A stretch of DNA of 64,000 bases from Dichetophora obliterata (Eukaryota; Arthropoda; Insecta; Diptera; Sciomyzidae): contig OY986435.1 in NCBI GenBank assembly GCA_963920525.1, positions 223,312,399 through 223,376,398 of the forward strand, in the 5' to 3' direction. A program made the position numbers and the translations under genes. Under the pieces are notes generated by a model. The model was not told the origin of the DNA. It searched no databases and worked only from the letters and a program-made list of their open reading frames with translations. Positions 1 through 11,425 of the stretch are shown here, piece after piece. Positions within the stretch are counted from its first letter, which is position 1. The number at the start of each line of letters is the position of its first letter.

Positions 1-405
1 TTACTGCATTTTTATGTAAAACGAACCGAAGGCTGAACGTCGTGAAAGAAACGAGCAACAATATTTTTTTTTTTATGGAAAAATGTATTGCTTACCGTGT
101 CTCGCACCACATTCTTTAATTACAACAACAGTTTACAAACATTATTTGAGATGTTGAAGAAATAAGTTGTGCGTTGGTGCGTTCGTGCTAACTAAAAACA
201 GTCTTAGATTTTATCACAGAAACTAGATTTGGACATTTGCCCATCAAAAACATCTCAACTATTTGGACAAACCTTAAAAAACTAAGCGTGGAGCATAAAT
301 AAGTGTGTTGCGTATTTCTCAAAGCTATTGACTTAATAACTATTTTTTATTACTGTATTAATTTTGGAGTATTAATTTCTTATTTTACATACGTGTGGCG
401 TATTA
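1..405. other. AT-rich intergenic DNA, nothing recognised
   Basis: No coding potential, RNA gene or clear repeat was found. The stretch 487-863 after the first small element is likewise featureless. Confidence 0.4.
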
Positions 406-486
406 GCCCTATTAGTACTTGGTGAAATTATAGCGCAAAATCAATGTCAAAATGAGTCTCAAAGACTCAAGGCAGTACTAATAGGG
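406..486. repeat. Tiny inverted-repeat element (MITE-like), TTA-flanked
   Basis: The sequence opens with GCCCTATTAGTAC and closes with GTACTAATAGGG, so its ends are inverted repeats. TTA lies directly outside both ends (403-405 and 487-489), the duplication expected of PIF/Harbinger-type insertions. It is only about 80 bp and has no coding capacity. A chance hairpin cannot be excluded. Confidence 0.45.
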
Positions 487-863
487 TTAAACTTAATATG
501 TTGTATTTTTTTTTAACATCTTACCATGAATTTCAAATAGAATTTTATATTAATTCAGTATTTTTATCGCTTAAATCGAGATAAACATGTGATTAAAATG
601 TGCTCGTGTCGTATAATTATTGGGTCGGTATAATAATGGGTTATAAAAGTACCGTTTGTCGTTTATGAATAAAACAAATTTGTTATTTCAGCCCTTGAAA
701 GAACTTTGATGGAGCTACTTATCAGAGAGATGAAGACATGCGAATCTTCGTTAAATAGAGATTCCATGATGTGTTTTTTACGTAAAATTTAAGTCAATAC
801 AATCACAAAATGTTAAACTGTGGTAGTAAAATCACCATAGAAAGTGTATCACCACTTATTCTA

Positions 864-1917
864 CCCAGTAGTTCCAGTCTTGAAGAAATCGCAAATGAAT
901 CATGCACGATTTTTATTGATCCTTGACGAAACATGCTGATTTGGCCAAACATTTAATTGACGAAAATTTCATATAAATGTTCTAAATTCGTGCAATGCAG
1001 AAACGTCGGGATTTATCATGCACGAACCCAACATCGAAATAATGAGGTAGTTTCGTTAACGAAAATTAGATGGATATATCAAGAAAATTCGTCAAGGAAT
1101 TAAAATTGAAACGTGCTTCTAGACCGAATTCAACGTAATGCGATAGATTTCATAGGAGATAAAAAAATATTTCATCCTCTCTCAACTCCATTGGAAATCG
1201 ACGTAATGTTGGTATCGTAATGGCCTGACGCCACTCGGTCCACTCGGGCAGCTGTCCAAGCCCATTCTTTTACCAATGCCTTGATGCCACACAGAACCTC
1301 ACGTTGTAGTGATGATTCGTTCTTTAGTCGTACGGTAAAGTTGTGAAATAGTCTCCCTGCGAGCGTGTTTCCCGTCAGTTTTGAGCTGTGCAAATTTAAA
1401 ACAAATCTTGACCGAAACTACTCCATCTTTTCAACCCCTTAACTAACTATCACCCATCTTCTAAATAAACGCAATGCTCATACATTTAAAAGAAACATCG
1501 CCTGAGCTTTCTGCAAAACAGAAAAAAATGATACCAAATTGTCAAAATCAAACGAATTCGACAGCAATGGCAATGACACCTAAACAGTGGTGTCAATGAA
1601 TATTTAAATACTATCGAAAACCATCGTCAGTTCAAAACTATCGATAGTATCTATAGTGTGAAATTATCGATAGTATCGATAATGTCATCGATAGGTTGCG
1701 AACTCTACGCCTCTGTTAAGCCTCTGAACGATTCGGCGAATTACAACAATCATGAATATCTTGAAGTTGTTGTAATAGAGTGAAAAAAGTTAGGCGCTGA
1801 CAACCGCTGCTTTGCATTATATTTTGTATGAATTTTTTTAGTTCTAGCAGCTCATGCAGAAACTTGCTTTAAAAAATCATCACGAAAAGTTCGTCAATGA
1901 TGCCGCGAACTACTGGG
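864..1917. repeat. Possible CCCAGT-ended inverted-repeat element
   Basis: CCCAGTAGTTC at 864 is mirrored by GAACTACTGGG ending at 1917, and TA lies outside both ends. No ORF resembles a transposase. The short terminal repeats resemble those of the CCCAGT-ended elements at 1950-2743 and 7078-8396. The match is only about 11 bp, so the assignment is tentative. Confidence 0.35.
1639..1693. promoter_or_regulatory. Cluster of TATCGATA (DRE-like) motifs
   Basis: Perfect TATCGATA octamers lie at 1639-1646, 1665-1672 and 1674-1681, with a one-mismatch CATCGATA at 1686-1693, i.e. four sites in 55 bp. In Drosophila TATCGATA is the DNA replication-related element bound by DREF, common in housekeeping promoters and at boundaries. 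No adjacent gene start is visible here, so it may simply be a tandem degeneracy inside a repeat. Confidence 0.35.
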
Positions 1918-1949
1918 TAATTGACTTAACGCAAATCTCACTATAGCTT

Positions 1950-2743
1950 CCCAGTAAAAAAACATGCGATCGCTCCTATGAGGAGCAACAAGAGAGCGCT
2001 CTTTTGCTGTTTTATTCTATCAAAAAGTGAGCACTTGTGCTCCTTTAATGTTTTATAAAATCAAAAGACGAGCAATCAATGAAAAAAAGAACATAAAGTA
2101 AGGCATGTGCTTTGTAAGAAACTCGATCATTATTTTCTGTGAAAAATCGGCCATTGTAGTCTAGTGGAGAGTGCGCTAGACTAACAACCCAGAGGTCCCT
2201 GGTTCGACTCCGGGTTCGGGCATGGTTCTTCTTTTCACTTTCTTTGGTCTGTTCTACATTTAAGAATTATGGAAAACTTAAAATCCACAACTAAATTGTA
2301 AGAAACGTGGAATTAAAGGACAGGAACAACTAAGGGCTGAAAATGCTTGCCGAGGTTAAGGCATAACACACACTAGCCTCGGTTAAAAGCAATTGAAAGC
2401 ATTGTCTTTCACGTCTGTTTCGTCTAATCAATAATTCACATATGTTCCAATCAATTCCTCTAGCTAATCTGTCCCTTTCCTTTTACGTCAAAGACCAAAC
2501 CTTGTTTGTATAAGGCGCATGTTGGTTCTTTGATCTTTAAAAAAAAAAAATATTTTAAGTGTTCCTTTGCTGATCCATTTGGATCAGTTATTGATCGCTC
2601 CTTTTGAGCTCCTCTGGGATGTTAAAGGGAGTGCTACCCTTCCTAGGACATGCAATGTTAAAAGAGAACAGAAAATACACCTAGCTTGGATCAATAAGGA
2701 GCACTCCCAGATCGCTCATAGGATGATCCACTTTTTTACTGGG
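1950..2743. repeat. CCCAGTAAAAAA-ended element carrying a tRNA-like module
   Basis: CCCAGTAAAAAA at 1950 is mirrored by TTTTTTACTGGG ending at 2743. Subterminal blocks are also mirrored: GCGATCGCTCCTATGAGGAG on the left and CTCATAGGATGATCC on the right. A tRNA-like sequence sits inside at 2151-2221. No transposase is present, so the element is non-autonomous. Flanking AGCTT/TTAAGCT is not a convincing duplication. Confidence 0.5.
2151..2221 (+). other. tRNA-like sequence (tRNA-Val-like, degenerate)
   Basis: An A-box (TAGTCTAGTGG), an AAC anticodon-like loop (CTAACAA) and a perfect B-box (GGTTCGACTCC) are present. The T arm folds properly: CCTGG and CCGGG around a 7-base loop. The acceptor stem does not: only the outer three pairs of GCCATTG with TTCGGGC form. 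It therefore reads as a tRNA pseudogene or SINE-type head rather than a working tRNA. It lies within the CCCAGT-ended element. Confidence 0.5.
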
Positions 2744-2883
2744 TTAAGCTGTGACACGTTAAGGGGAAGATAAAGGAAAATGAAGATTGTTTTATCAATT
2801 TCATTTTGGCAGAGAGATAAACGTTTATGAAGTTTTTTAAAGAACACATACACAGTCATTTTTTTTCGAACACACATATACTA

Positions 2884-4620
2884 AAACTAGCAAATACCCG
2901 CTGCTTCGGGTAAATATAGCATTTTTATTGATTTGTGGGCGATAAAAGGGGGTGTGGCATTATTTTTTTCCTAAACCTTTGCGTAGCAGCTACGAACAAA
3001 CCCGTGGAAGGAAGTATCCAATTTGGTCCAATCGTTTTCAAGTTTTAAGCATCCGAACAAATCACGATTCATTTTTTTATATACAGATATTGATTTGTGA
3101 GCGGTAATAGTGGGTGTGAAAATATTTATGTATCGTGACTGCCTCTTGGAGCACCTACCCAGCAAATTTCACTGTAAAAATGTGCAGAGCTCCGGAATTG
3201 CCATGATTTCAAAAAAATTGGTCGTATATACATTGCGACCACACCCATTTTTGTACAGTTACTGACAGAAACCATCGGAACAAAATTACTGAATTTTAGT
3301 TTCTTACAATCGAAACCGTCTGATATATATCCTTTATTTGGTTTGTGGTCGATAGCGCAAATTTGGCTTGTATGGGAGGTACCACGCCCCCTCGTCTAAA
3401 CGTCTAAACCTCACAGGAACACTCACTCTCCTCGGCAGAAGTTGTCCTGCCACAGACCGCTTTACTGCCATATACGAAAATGTCAAGAAATGCTAAATAT
3501 GTTCACCATTTTCCGTATAGCTACCTAAAGTAGCCATATGCACTAAATAACCAAATTTTAGTCTAATACCATCAAATACTATTAGCTTAAGCCTAAATTT
3601 TTTGTCTAAAACATTTTCATTGATTTGTAGGCGGTAAAAGGGGGCGTGGAAACCAATTTTGTATGGGCATAACCATACAAACTAAGCCAAAATCTTAGCT
3701 CAATCGACCCAGTAGTCAATTTAATGATTTCTCAAAAATTGGGTGTGCCTATATATAGCGATGACGCCCTTTTTTAGTACAGTTGCCGAAAGTAACCATA
3801 CAAACTTAGGTATCACATGTTAGTATCATACGGCCAAAACTGCTAGAAATATTGCATTTTCACTAATTTGTGGGCGAAAAAAGGGGGCGTGGAAACCAAT
3901 TTTTCGTACAGTTGTCGACAGTAACCGTACATACTAAATTACAAAATTTTAGCCTTATACGACCCAAACCGACTGAAATATACCATTTTAATTGATTTGG
4001 GGGCGGTAAAAGAGGGGTATGGCAAATTTTTCCCTCATCCATCTCATACCTCGATTTATAAAATAAACCTTAATAAAATACCTCGAAAATAAATCGATAA
4101 ATTGACTGTCAAAATTTCAGGTCAATCGGTTCAGTAGTTTTTGCGTCTATAGACATCACACAGCCAGACACACATCGTTTTGCTTTTTATATGTATAGAT
4201 ATTGATTTGTGGGCGGTAAAAGTGGGCGTGAAAACATTTATATATAGTGACCACCTCTTGGAGCACCTACACAGCAAGTTTCACTGTAAAAATGTGTAGA
4301 ACTCCGGAGTTGCCATGATTTCGAAAAATTGGGCGCATTTATATTACGACCACGCCCATTTTTTGTACAGTTACCTACAGTAACCATCTGAACCAAATTA
4401 CTAAATCTTAGTTTTTTACGATTGAAGCCGTCTGAGATATATCCTTTTTTAGGTTTGTGATCGATAGCGCAAATTTGGCTTGTATGGGAGGTACCACGCC
4501 CCCTCGTCCAATTATTACCAAACTTCACAAGAACACTCTCAAGATGTGGCTTCAGTTTCCCTGAAAATTTTATAAAGATCGGTTCAGCGGTTTTAGATTC
4601 TATACGTGATATAGGTGGGT
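2884..4620 (+). repeat. GTGGGCGGTAAAAG repeat family with a ~360-bp direct duplication
   Basis: The core ATTGATTTGTGGGCGG-TAAAAG-GGGCGTGG recurs at about 2927, 3090, 3627, 3867, 3990 and 4201. Segments 3080-3445 and 4193-4560 are near-identical direct repeats about 1.1 kb apart. The block starts with CTAGCAAATACCCGC and one copy ends near TATATGTATAGAT at 4199. The same family recurs inverted at 47.9-49.3 kb. No coding sequence survives; the class is uncertain. Confidence 0.6.
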
Positions 4621-4888
4621 TTTGTATCGTTTTGTTCAGGAGTAAAAAAAAAACGCTTTTTTCGACACTCATATTCTTGGAGCTGGATTCAAGTATATCT
4701 TAAATCCGAAAGGATATCGAAATCGGTGGAACCGTCATCCAGCGGTTTTGATTTTGAGAAATCACTTTTTCGCCAAAAATCACCGGCTTTTTCGCTGTAA
4801 GTTTTTATCAATCTAAAATAACTACCCAAAAGTTGGGTGCAAATGAAAGGTTTCTTGGACCCCAAGGTTGTAAATAGGAAGTAAATAG

Positions 4889-5499
4889 CCGAAAAATTTT
4901 TTGTTGTTATTTTTAAATCTAAATTTTTTTTACGAACTGATCTGTGTATTCAAAATTTTTTTGGGAATTTTCAAGAAATTTTTTAGTTCAACAGTGTTCA
5001 GAATTCGGTCAAAATTTTGGGTATTTTTCACTGAAATCGCTATAAATTTGCCATTTTTCAGTAAATTTGAAAAAATTAAGTATTGGTCAAAAAGACTTCA
5101 TGTAATCTATTGATATATAAAAAAAAAAAAAATAAAAAAATTAGAACAGTGGAATTTTTTTCAACTTTTTTGGAAAGTATTTTTGAAAGGGTATTTTTTC
5201 ACAAAAATCTATAAATCCACTAAATTTCAGTAAATTTTAGAAAATTTACTATTTTTAAAATGGTGTGGCTTTGAAGAGGCTTCACCTTTCGTGGTGAACG
5301 ATCAAAAATTAACATATTTATAGCAAATGAATATCAAATTTATAGCGATTTTAGTGAAAAGTACCCAAAATGTTGACCGAATTCTGAACACTGTTGAACT
5401 AAAAAATTTCTTGAAAATTCCCAAAAAAAATTTTGAATACACAGATCAGTTCGTAAAAAAAATTTAGATTTAAAAATAACAACAAAAAATTTTTCGGGC
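4889..5499. repeat. Foldback hairpin (arms ~165 bp)
   Basis: Positions 4889-5054 are the near-perfect reverse complement of 5333-5499, separated by a ~280-bp AT-rich loop. The arms share sequence with 7.9-8.0 kb and 8.49-8.62 kb, so this hairpin belongs to the same foldback family as the CCCAGTGGGCA elements downstream. There is no coding capacity. Confidence 0.75.
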
Positions 5500-5639
5500 T
5501 CCCGAAAACTAACACATTACATACTATATTACAATATATGAAAATATTTATATGGAAAAACTCCAAGTCTTTTCTTATATTTTTGTATGAAGAAAATTTA
5601 TAAAAAAAATCAAAAAAAATTTCAAATACACCCGAACCC

Positions 5640-5876
5640 GCTCGAACCCGAGCTCCCGAAAGCTTACTTTTATTTATATTTGTATTTGCTAACGTGACCT
5701 TCTCGAAAGAGCGCTTCTATCAAGTCTCTTTTGAGCAAGGAGAGCGGAAGGCCTGACAAATTCATACAAGCAATAAAACGGTGTTTGCAAGGAGTGTGGA
5801 AGGCCTTTTAAAACCTAACGCAGGCTTGCTAGAAGGTCTTCGGACTCCTGCAATTGCCCACTGGAAATCTGGCCGG
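5640..5876 (+). repeat. Partial copy of the CCCAGTGGGCA family
   Basis: This stretch matches 8200-8396 in direct orientation and 7078-7680 in inverted orientation. Shared blocks include CGAAAGAGCGCTTCT, AATAAAACGGTGTTTG and the terminal GCAATTGCCCACTGG. It abuts the hairpin at 4889-5499, probably as parts of one compound element. Confidence 0.6.
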
Positions 5877-7077
5877 CACTGATCTATAATATTATATAAA
5901 AAGCTTTTCACGTATCTGCGACGATCCTAAACTTAAAAACTACTGAACCGATTTGAATAATTCTTTCACTTATATAAGCTGCATGTTTAACTTACAATCA
6001 TGAATCTTTTAGTTTTTACAAGAACTCTTTAATGTTATAAAAATTTTAATTTATAAAGTAGCCAAAAAAACCAAACATAGAAATCATGTTAAATCATTAA
6101 ATTGTTAGACACACAAGCAGCATAAGGCTTTACCTCTCTTTTGCTCTGCTATAGCGTTCATCATTGTTTCTATTGCGGTGTCGGGTAGCTTTGCACATTT
6201 ATACTCTCCCATATTGAGTATGTATTAATGAGCGCTTTAAAGATCATACTGAAAACATCCCAGTGGTAAATGGACACATGACATAACCAAGTATTTCTTA
6301 TATACAATGTAGATGCGAGGCCTCCAACACCTGTACACAATTCTGAATTACATTTGTTCGGGCATGGCCACTAAACCACTGATGACATCTACCTTACACA
6401 GTAAACCGCTTTTTGCAGAAATCTTATAAGACTTTAGGAGATTTTTTATGCTCTGATTTATATTGCAAAATTTAATAAATGTATAGTGGACGGACTGTCA
6501 AAATCAAGCACACTGACAAAAGGATAATATTTAATACGGGTTAACAGACGGACATGTAAAAATGCAGACGAAACTTTAAAGCATGGTCACGCTTACTGTT
6601 AATTAATTGGGCTCTTAGTTTTCTGACTGTTTTGTTTAATTTTTCTGTTTAATGAAATTTATGTTAAAATAACTCATCTTTCAATGAATCCTTTGTTATC
6701 ATAACGTATCTTTTAATGAATCTTATGTTATCATAACATATAAAATAATGAAAACATTCTTATAACTATAAGAATAATTAATCTTTTGCTTCAATAATCC
6801 TCTGTTTTGTGGATTTATTGGGATGAAAGGGATTTTATTAAATTATTTATATCAAATTCATTATTATAGCAATTAATGCGAAAAAAATCCTGGGCATGTG
6901 AAATTTTCTTGTGTTAAGTAATGATGTGTAACGAAGCAAACTTATCTCTTCATTAAAAGCATTCATTATGACAAAATATTTAACTTAATCATAAGCAGAA
7001 ATCAATTTTAATAAAATTATCTACACGAAAAAGGTATTTATTGTCCTTAAGTATAGTCCTAACATACTGAGCATCAA
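5877..7077. other. Non-coding stretch with a short AT-rich repeat
   Basis: No gene is visible. At 6670-6750 an imperfect ~40-bp unit (TCTTTYAATGAATCYTWTGTTATC) is repeated about twice in tandem. The rest is unremarkable AT-rich DNA. Confidence 0.4.
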
Positions 7078-7134
7078 CCCAGTGGGCAATTGCAGAAGTC
7101 CGAAGGCCTTTTAGCAGGCTTGCGTTAGGTTTTA

Positions 7135-7547
7135 TGGTCCAGTTAGCCTCGCATGGCACAGCAGCGCATGGAACGCAGATAAGCACCTAGCACACAGCTA
7201 AATAAATGGTGATTATGCAACGCCTAGTCACATAGTCAAAATAAAACAATAAAAAAAGAATACAACGATTTTATTTTAATAAATTAACCGCACTTGGTCA
7301 AACAAATTTACAACTTCACATCTGTTTTGCCAAAACGTCAAATACATAGAAGAATACACAGAAATCAAAATGAATAGATCTTCCTTGTTTATCTATGTAG
7401 TCAGAGATGCATTTCTGTTTTTATCTGAGTATTGCCATGCGTTGCCATGTTGTGCATAATCAGATACACACAAATCCCACTAAACAGATTTCAAAGTGAC
7501 GCTTGTTAAGCCATGCACTGCTATGCCATGCGAGGCTAACTGGACCA
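7135..7547. mobile_element. PIF/Harbinger-like MITE with TTA duplication
   Basis: Terminal inverted repeats TGGTCCAGTTAGCCTCGCAT and ATGCGAGGCTAACTGGACCA bound a 413-bp insert. TTA lies on both sides (7132-7134, 7548-7550). The paralogous uninterrupted sequence near 8335-8350 (complement of GGTTTTAAAA) supports the excision point: removing the insert and one TTA restores the family sequence. TTA duplication is typical of PIF/Harbinger transposons; the family call rests on that and on the GGTCC ends. Confidence 0.75.
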
Positions 7548-8098
7548 TTAAAATTCCTTCCACACTTCTTGCAAACACCGTTTTATTGATTGTATGAAAT
7601 GGGAAAATTGTCATGCCTTCCGCTCTCCTTGCTCAAAATGGACCTGCCAGAAGCGCTCTTTCGAGAAGTCACGTTAGAAGGAAAAGCAATATAAATATCA
7701 ACTTGATATAAAAAACGACTAACAATTTTATATTTGAATCATGGTTCTCTCATGTGGCGGTCCGACATCCCAGTGGGCATTTTAGCGAGTGCTCCGCAAA
7801 AGAAGGCATGCTATCACTGCTATTATTGGCGTCAATACACCTTGCATGATCACTGCATTGATGAGTACTTCTGTAAGGCCCACCTTTTGAATTTTCTGAT
7901 TCTTTTAATATTATTTTTGTACAAAGAAAATTTATAAAAAAATTCAAAAAAATTTAAATACATAAAACAAGTTTGTAAATAAATGTAGATTTAAAAAACA
8001 CAAAAAAATTTTTTTGTCCAAGTTGGGTCCCGAACCCGGGCTCCTGAAAGATTACTTTCATTTGTATTGATGCAAAATAAGCAATTGATTCTTAACAA

Positions 8099-8163
8099 CC
8101 ATGATAGACGAGTGGGTAAGATGTCGCACCGCCACATGAGAGGACAGTGGTTCAACTCTGAAA
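8099..8163 (+). other. tRNA-like module inside foldback element
   Basis: GATAGACGAGTGGGTAAGATG resembles a tRNA D arm/A-box and GGTTCAACTCT a B-box, with ~45 bp between them. AACAA upstream could pair with TTGTT downstream as a weak acceptor stem. The same module is broken in inverted copy near 7735-7768 and 8400-8416, and a relative occurs at 34606-34680. Confidence 0.4.
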
Positions 8164-8707
8164 TTGTTAGTCGTTTTTTATTTGAAGTTGATAGTTATAT
8201 TGCTTTTCCTTCTAACGTGACTGCTCGAAAGAGCGCTTCTGGCAGGTCTCTTTTGAGCAAGGAGAGCGGAAGGCATGACAAATTTTCCCATTTCATACAA
8301 TCAATAAAACGGTGTTTGGAAGGAGTGTAAAAGGCCTTTTAAAACCTAACGCAGGCCTGCTAGAAGACCTTCGAACTCCTGCAATTGCCCACTGGGATCC
8401 CCACTCGTCTATCGTGGTTAGCTTATTTTGCATCAATACAAATGAAAGTAAGCTTTCAGGAACCCGGTTTCGAGACCCAACTCGGGAAAAAATAATTTTT
8501 TTTGTTTCTTTTTAAATCTAAATTTTTTACAAACTGTTCTGTGTATTTAAAATTTTTTAAAATATTTTTATAAATTTTCTTCATATTTTGGAATTTTTTT
8601 TGTAAATTTTTTTTATATAAAATAATATGAAAAGAACCAGAACCTTCAAAAGGTAGGCCTTACAGAAGTACTCATCAATGCAGTGATCATGGAAGGTGTA
8701 TTGACGC

Positions 8708-9341
8708 CAGGGACCGTACCGGTTATGGTTTTTATCAAAAAAGTCAGATATTAACAGTTATTATTTAACTTTTATTTTTTCCGACAAAAATACTAGTTAT
8801 TTAATGCCTTTTATTTTTTCGCGCAAAAATAACTGTTACTTTTGACTTTTATTTTTTTGGTCAAAAATAACAGTTATTTTGTATCTTTTATTTTTTCGGT
8901 CAGAAATATCAGGCAATTTGAATTTTTTTAAAGGCCACTTGAACGGCAAAAAAAGTTTTATGCAATTTTTATGGTCTCATCAACGCGCACATTTTGAGCT
9001 ATAAAACTTTTTAGTTTTTAAAGTTTTTTATTCGTCCGAAAAAATACAAATTGCCTGATATTTTTGACCGAAAAAATAAAAGGCACAAAATAACTGTTAT
9101 TTTTTACCTAAAAAATAAAAGCCAAAAGTAACAGTTATTTTTGCCCGAAAAAATAAAAGGAAAAAAATAACTGTTAATTTAAATTTTTATAGTAACAGCC
9201 AAACATTTAAAAGGCATTTAATATTCGCAAAGCTGCTGCCATTACGATAGTAATGGTATATTTAAAAAAGTCTTCCGGCCACTTTTTCGTTATGCCTTTT
9301 TCATCTGAAAATTGTAAAATAACAGTTATTTTCGGTCCCTG
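8708..9341. mobile_element. hAT-like MITE, 8-bp duplication ATTGACGC
   Basis: The 634-bp insert begins CAGGGACCG and ends CGGTCCCTG. ATTGACGC flanks it on both sides (8700-8707 and 9342-9349). An 8-bp target duplication with CAGG ends is the hAT signature. The interior is a set of repeated and inverted TTTTATTTTTTCGGTCAAAA and TAACAGTTATTTT blocks and has no transposase, so it is non-autonomous. Its host, the right arm of the 7769-9399 element, is continuous on the other arm. Confidence 0.85.
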
Positions 9342-9903
9342 ATTGACGCCAATGATAGCATGCTTCTTTTGCGGAGCACTCGCTAAAATGCCCACTAGGT
9401 AGTTAGATAGTTAATGCTTTGGAAAGCATTATATTATATATGGTTTTAAAATCGAGTCTGTTTCTTAGGTTTGTTTTCATTAAAGAAAGGTCTGAAAATT
9501 TTATTTCAGCAGTGGCTGAGCTGTGAAGAATTTTTAACAAAATTTGTTTAACTGTTGCTTAACAGTTTTCTTCCATGTCATTTTTAAAAGAAGCAACTTT
9601 GTCCCAAAAGTTTATAATATCCATGTTGCTTTTAAGGCCAAATTTAGAAAATCGTAGTAATTTCCATTGGGCTCAGAAGTTCGATAACATTGAAAATGGC
9701 CTAATATGTTAATACGTTTTTGCAAGTAACACAAAACAGTTTATCTCTAATTACATTTAAATTTAAAAAAAGTGTCGTGTTTTGCTGGTTAAAAAAAATT
9801 TACCAAAATGGAATAAAATTTCACGTTTTCACATTGAAAAAAAATTTACCAGTTTTGGTAAAAATTTCACATTTTGGCAACGCTGTTTGCAAGGTCTATT
9901 GCC

Positions 9904-10026
9904 CTGTTCACACTCATCAATACGCTTGTCAAATCCAATAGAACAACGTGGGAACTCAATGGAAATTTCACGTTGTTCTATTGTATTTGACAAAAGATTT
10001 GATGAGCGGCTTGAAATGTGAACACT
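9904..10026. repeat. Short hairpin element (CTGTTCACAC ends)
   Basis: CTGTTCACACTCATCAA and the following CTTGTCAAATCCAATAGAACAACGTG block are mirrored by CACGTTGTTCTATTG-TATTTGACAA and TTGATGAG...TGTGAACA. About 120 bp forms a long imperfect hairpin, a typical small MITE. Upstream, 9405-9903 holds nothing recognisable. Confidence 0.55.
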
Positions 10027-10937
10027 CCTTATAGTATTTATAGTCCTGCTTCACATTACACTTTTATGCACCAAAAAATGTTTTCCTACACCTTAAGAAT
10101 AAATAAATAACTGTAAAATCCGTAAGCTGTTCACTTACTTCCTTCGAAACAAAAATCAAGAGCACCATCGTGTTTTTGGACCTCTAGATGAGAACCTGCC
10201 CTTAAGCGTGCACAGAAATTTGGTGCAAGAGGAAAAAGATAAGCTGAATTATGATATTTAAAATAGCTTTGTTAAAGATTCACGCCGATTAAAACATTGT
10301 TTTCCGCTTTTGTTAAATCGCGTTTGATTCAATAACGTTTCGAATTTGAACCTATATTTTTCTCAATAAAGTTAATATTTTAAAAAAAAATAGTTTTATG
10401 AAAATTCTGGTTACGCCAATGAATGTATCTTCATGCAAATGAAATAAAATTACATCATTTAAATGTGTTTTTTTATGCATATATTTATTATTTTTTTGTG
10501 ATTTTTGTTTTTATTTTATTTTTTTTCTTAAAAATTAATATTATCATGTATTGATTTTTTTTTAAACAATATAACCATTTTGTGTTTATAATTTGAATAC
10601 GCTTATGTGTTGTGCTGCTGTGCAAGACAAAAAAAATTATAACACATATTCCCAAATTTTTTTCCATTTTTTGTTTGTTAGGATGGTATACATAAAATAA
10701 AAAATACATTTACTTTTAACAATTACAACTAAGTAAGCTACAATAACTACAGTTATGCTTTGTTTTTCGCAATTCGTTAAAATATTATTTAATTTAGTTT
10801 ACAAAAATTACAGACTACCCATAATAAAATAAAAAGTAAACAGCCAAACGTCCCAAATAAAAAATTTCGACGTGTTCTTCATTTTCCCCACAAGCCAGAT
10901 TTAAAAAAAAAATCCAAGCGAATGCTTTGGCCTAGTT
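10027..10937 (-). other. Downstream/3' UTR region of the desaturase gene
   Basis: This follows the desaturase stop codon on the minus strand. It is AT-rich and contains several AATAAA-type hexamers on that strand (TTTATT on the plus strand, around 10484-10525). Any could serve as polyadenylation signal; transcript data would be needed to choose. No other gene is seen. Confidence 0.4.
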
Positions 10938-11355
10938 CTACGCATACAACTTCTTCTGCTTCATGTTGATCTCGTTCTCGTTCTCGTTATCGTTCTCATC
11001 AAGTTTAGTGCTCTCCGTGCTGCTGGACTCAGCATCGTCCAGCTCTGGATCAGGTACCTCGGGTAAGTGACAATGACCATGGCCATGGTCAAGACCATGA
11101 ATAGGTTGGGCCAGCTCATGTGTACCATCACCGTATTTCTCAAAAGTACGACGCACCAAATCCTTGGAAGGCTCTTTCATATCCCAAGCCCAACCGATCT
11201 TCTGGAACGTATCCAAGACCATGGTTGTGAAGTTAACAGTGTAGTTGCCCAATTCAGCTGCCTTATAGTCCCAAGGAAAGACATGATGATAGTTGTGCCA
11301 ACCCTCACCCATAGCCAGAATCGAGACGTAGATGTTCTCGCTGGGATTGATGCGC
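10938..11355 (-). CDS. Delta-9 acyl-CoA desaturase, last coding exon
   Basis: This is the C-terminal exon of an endoplasmic-reticulum stearoyl/acyl-CoA Delta-9 desaturase, the enzyme that inserts a cis double bond in fatty acyl-CoA using cytochrome b5. On the minus strand it follows a CCCCACACAG acceptor and encodes ~138 residues to a TAG stop. It carries the third histidine box, HNYHH, in the conserved GEGWHNYHHVFPWDY context. It joins the upstream exon in frame (YDK|RINPSEN). The acidic, Asn/Glu-rich tail ending KKLYA differs from the desat1 type. From memory the overall sequence is closest to the Drosophila CG9747-type desaturases rather than desat1; that sub-family call is an inference. 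Confidence 0.93.
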
Positions 11356-11425
11356 CTGTGTGGGGAAAAAAAGGGTATATATAGTGCATGTATAGATAGA
11401 TTTTATAGTTTAACTCGTACATATA

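Larger units (their letters stand above)
7078..8396. repeat. CCCAGTGGGCAATTG inverted-repeat element
   Basis: The ends are CCCAGTGGGCAATTGCAG (7078) and the complement GCAATTGCCCACTGGG (to 8396). The left arm 7078-7768, apart from an inserted MITE at 7135-7547, is the reverse complement of 8091-8396, including the tRNA-like segment. The arms overlap the arms of a second inverted pair (7769-8090 with 8400-9399), so the whole region is a tangled compound foldback. No transposase is present. Confidence 0.6.
7769..9399. repeat. AGTGGGCATTTTAGCG inverted-repeat pair
   Basis: Left AGTGGGCATTTTAGCGAGTG near 7772 is mirrored at 9345-9397. The arms extend inward through shared GCAAAAGAAG, CATGATCACTGCATTGATG and the AT-rich sequence around 7900-8060/8420-8640. 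The inner loop contains the right arm of the 7078-8396 element, and the right arm is split by a hAT-like MITE at 8708-9341. No ORF looks genuine. Confidence 0.6.

Noticed and set aside
2151..2221. Functional tRNA-Val gene
   Set aside because: A- and B-boxes and the T arm are good, but the acceptor stem fails in at least three pairs and the sequence is embedded in a repeat element.
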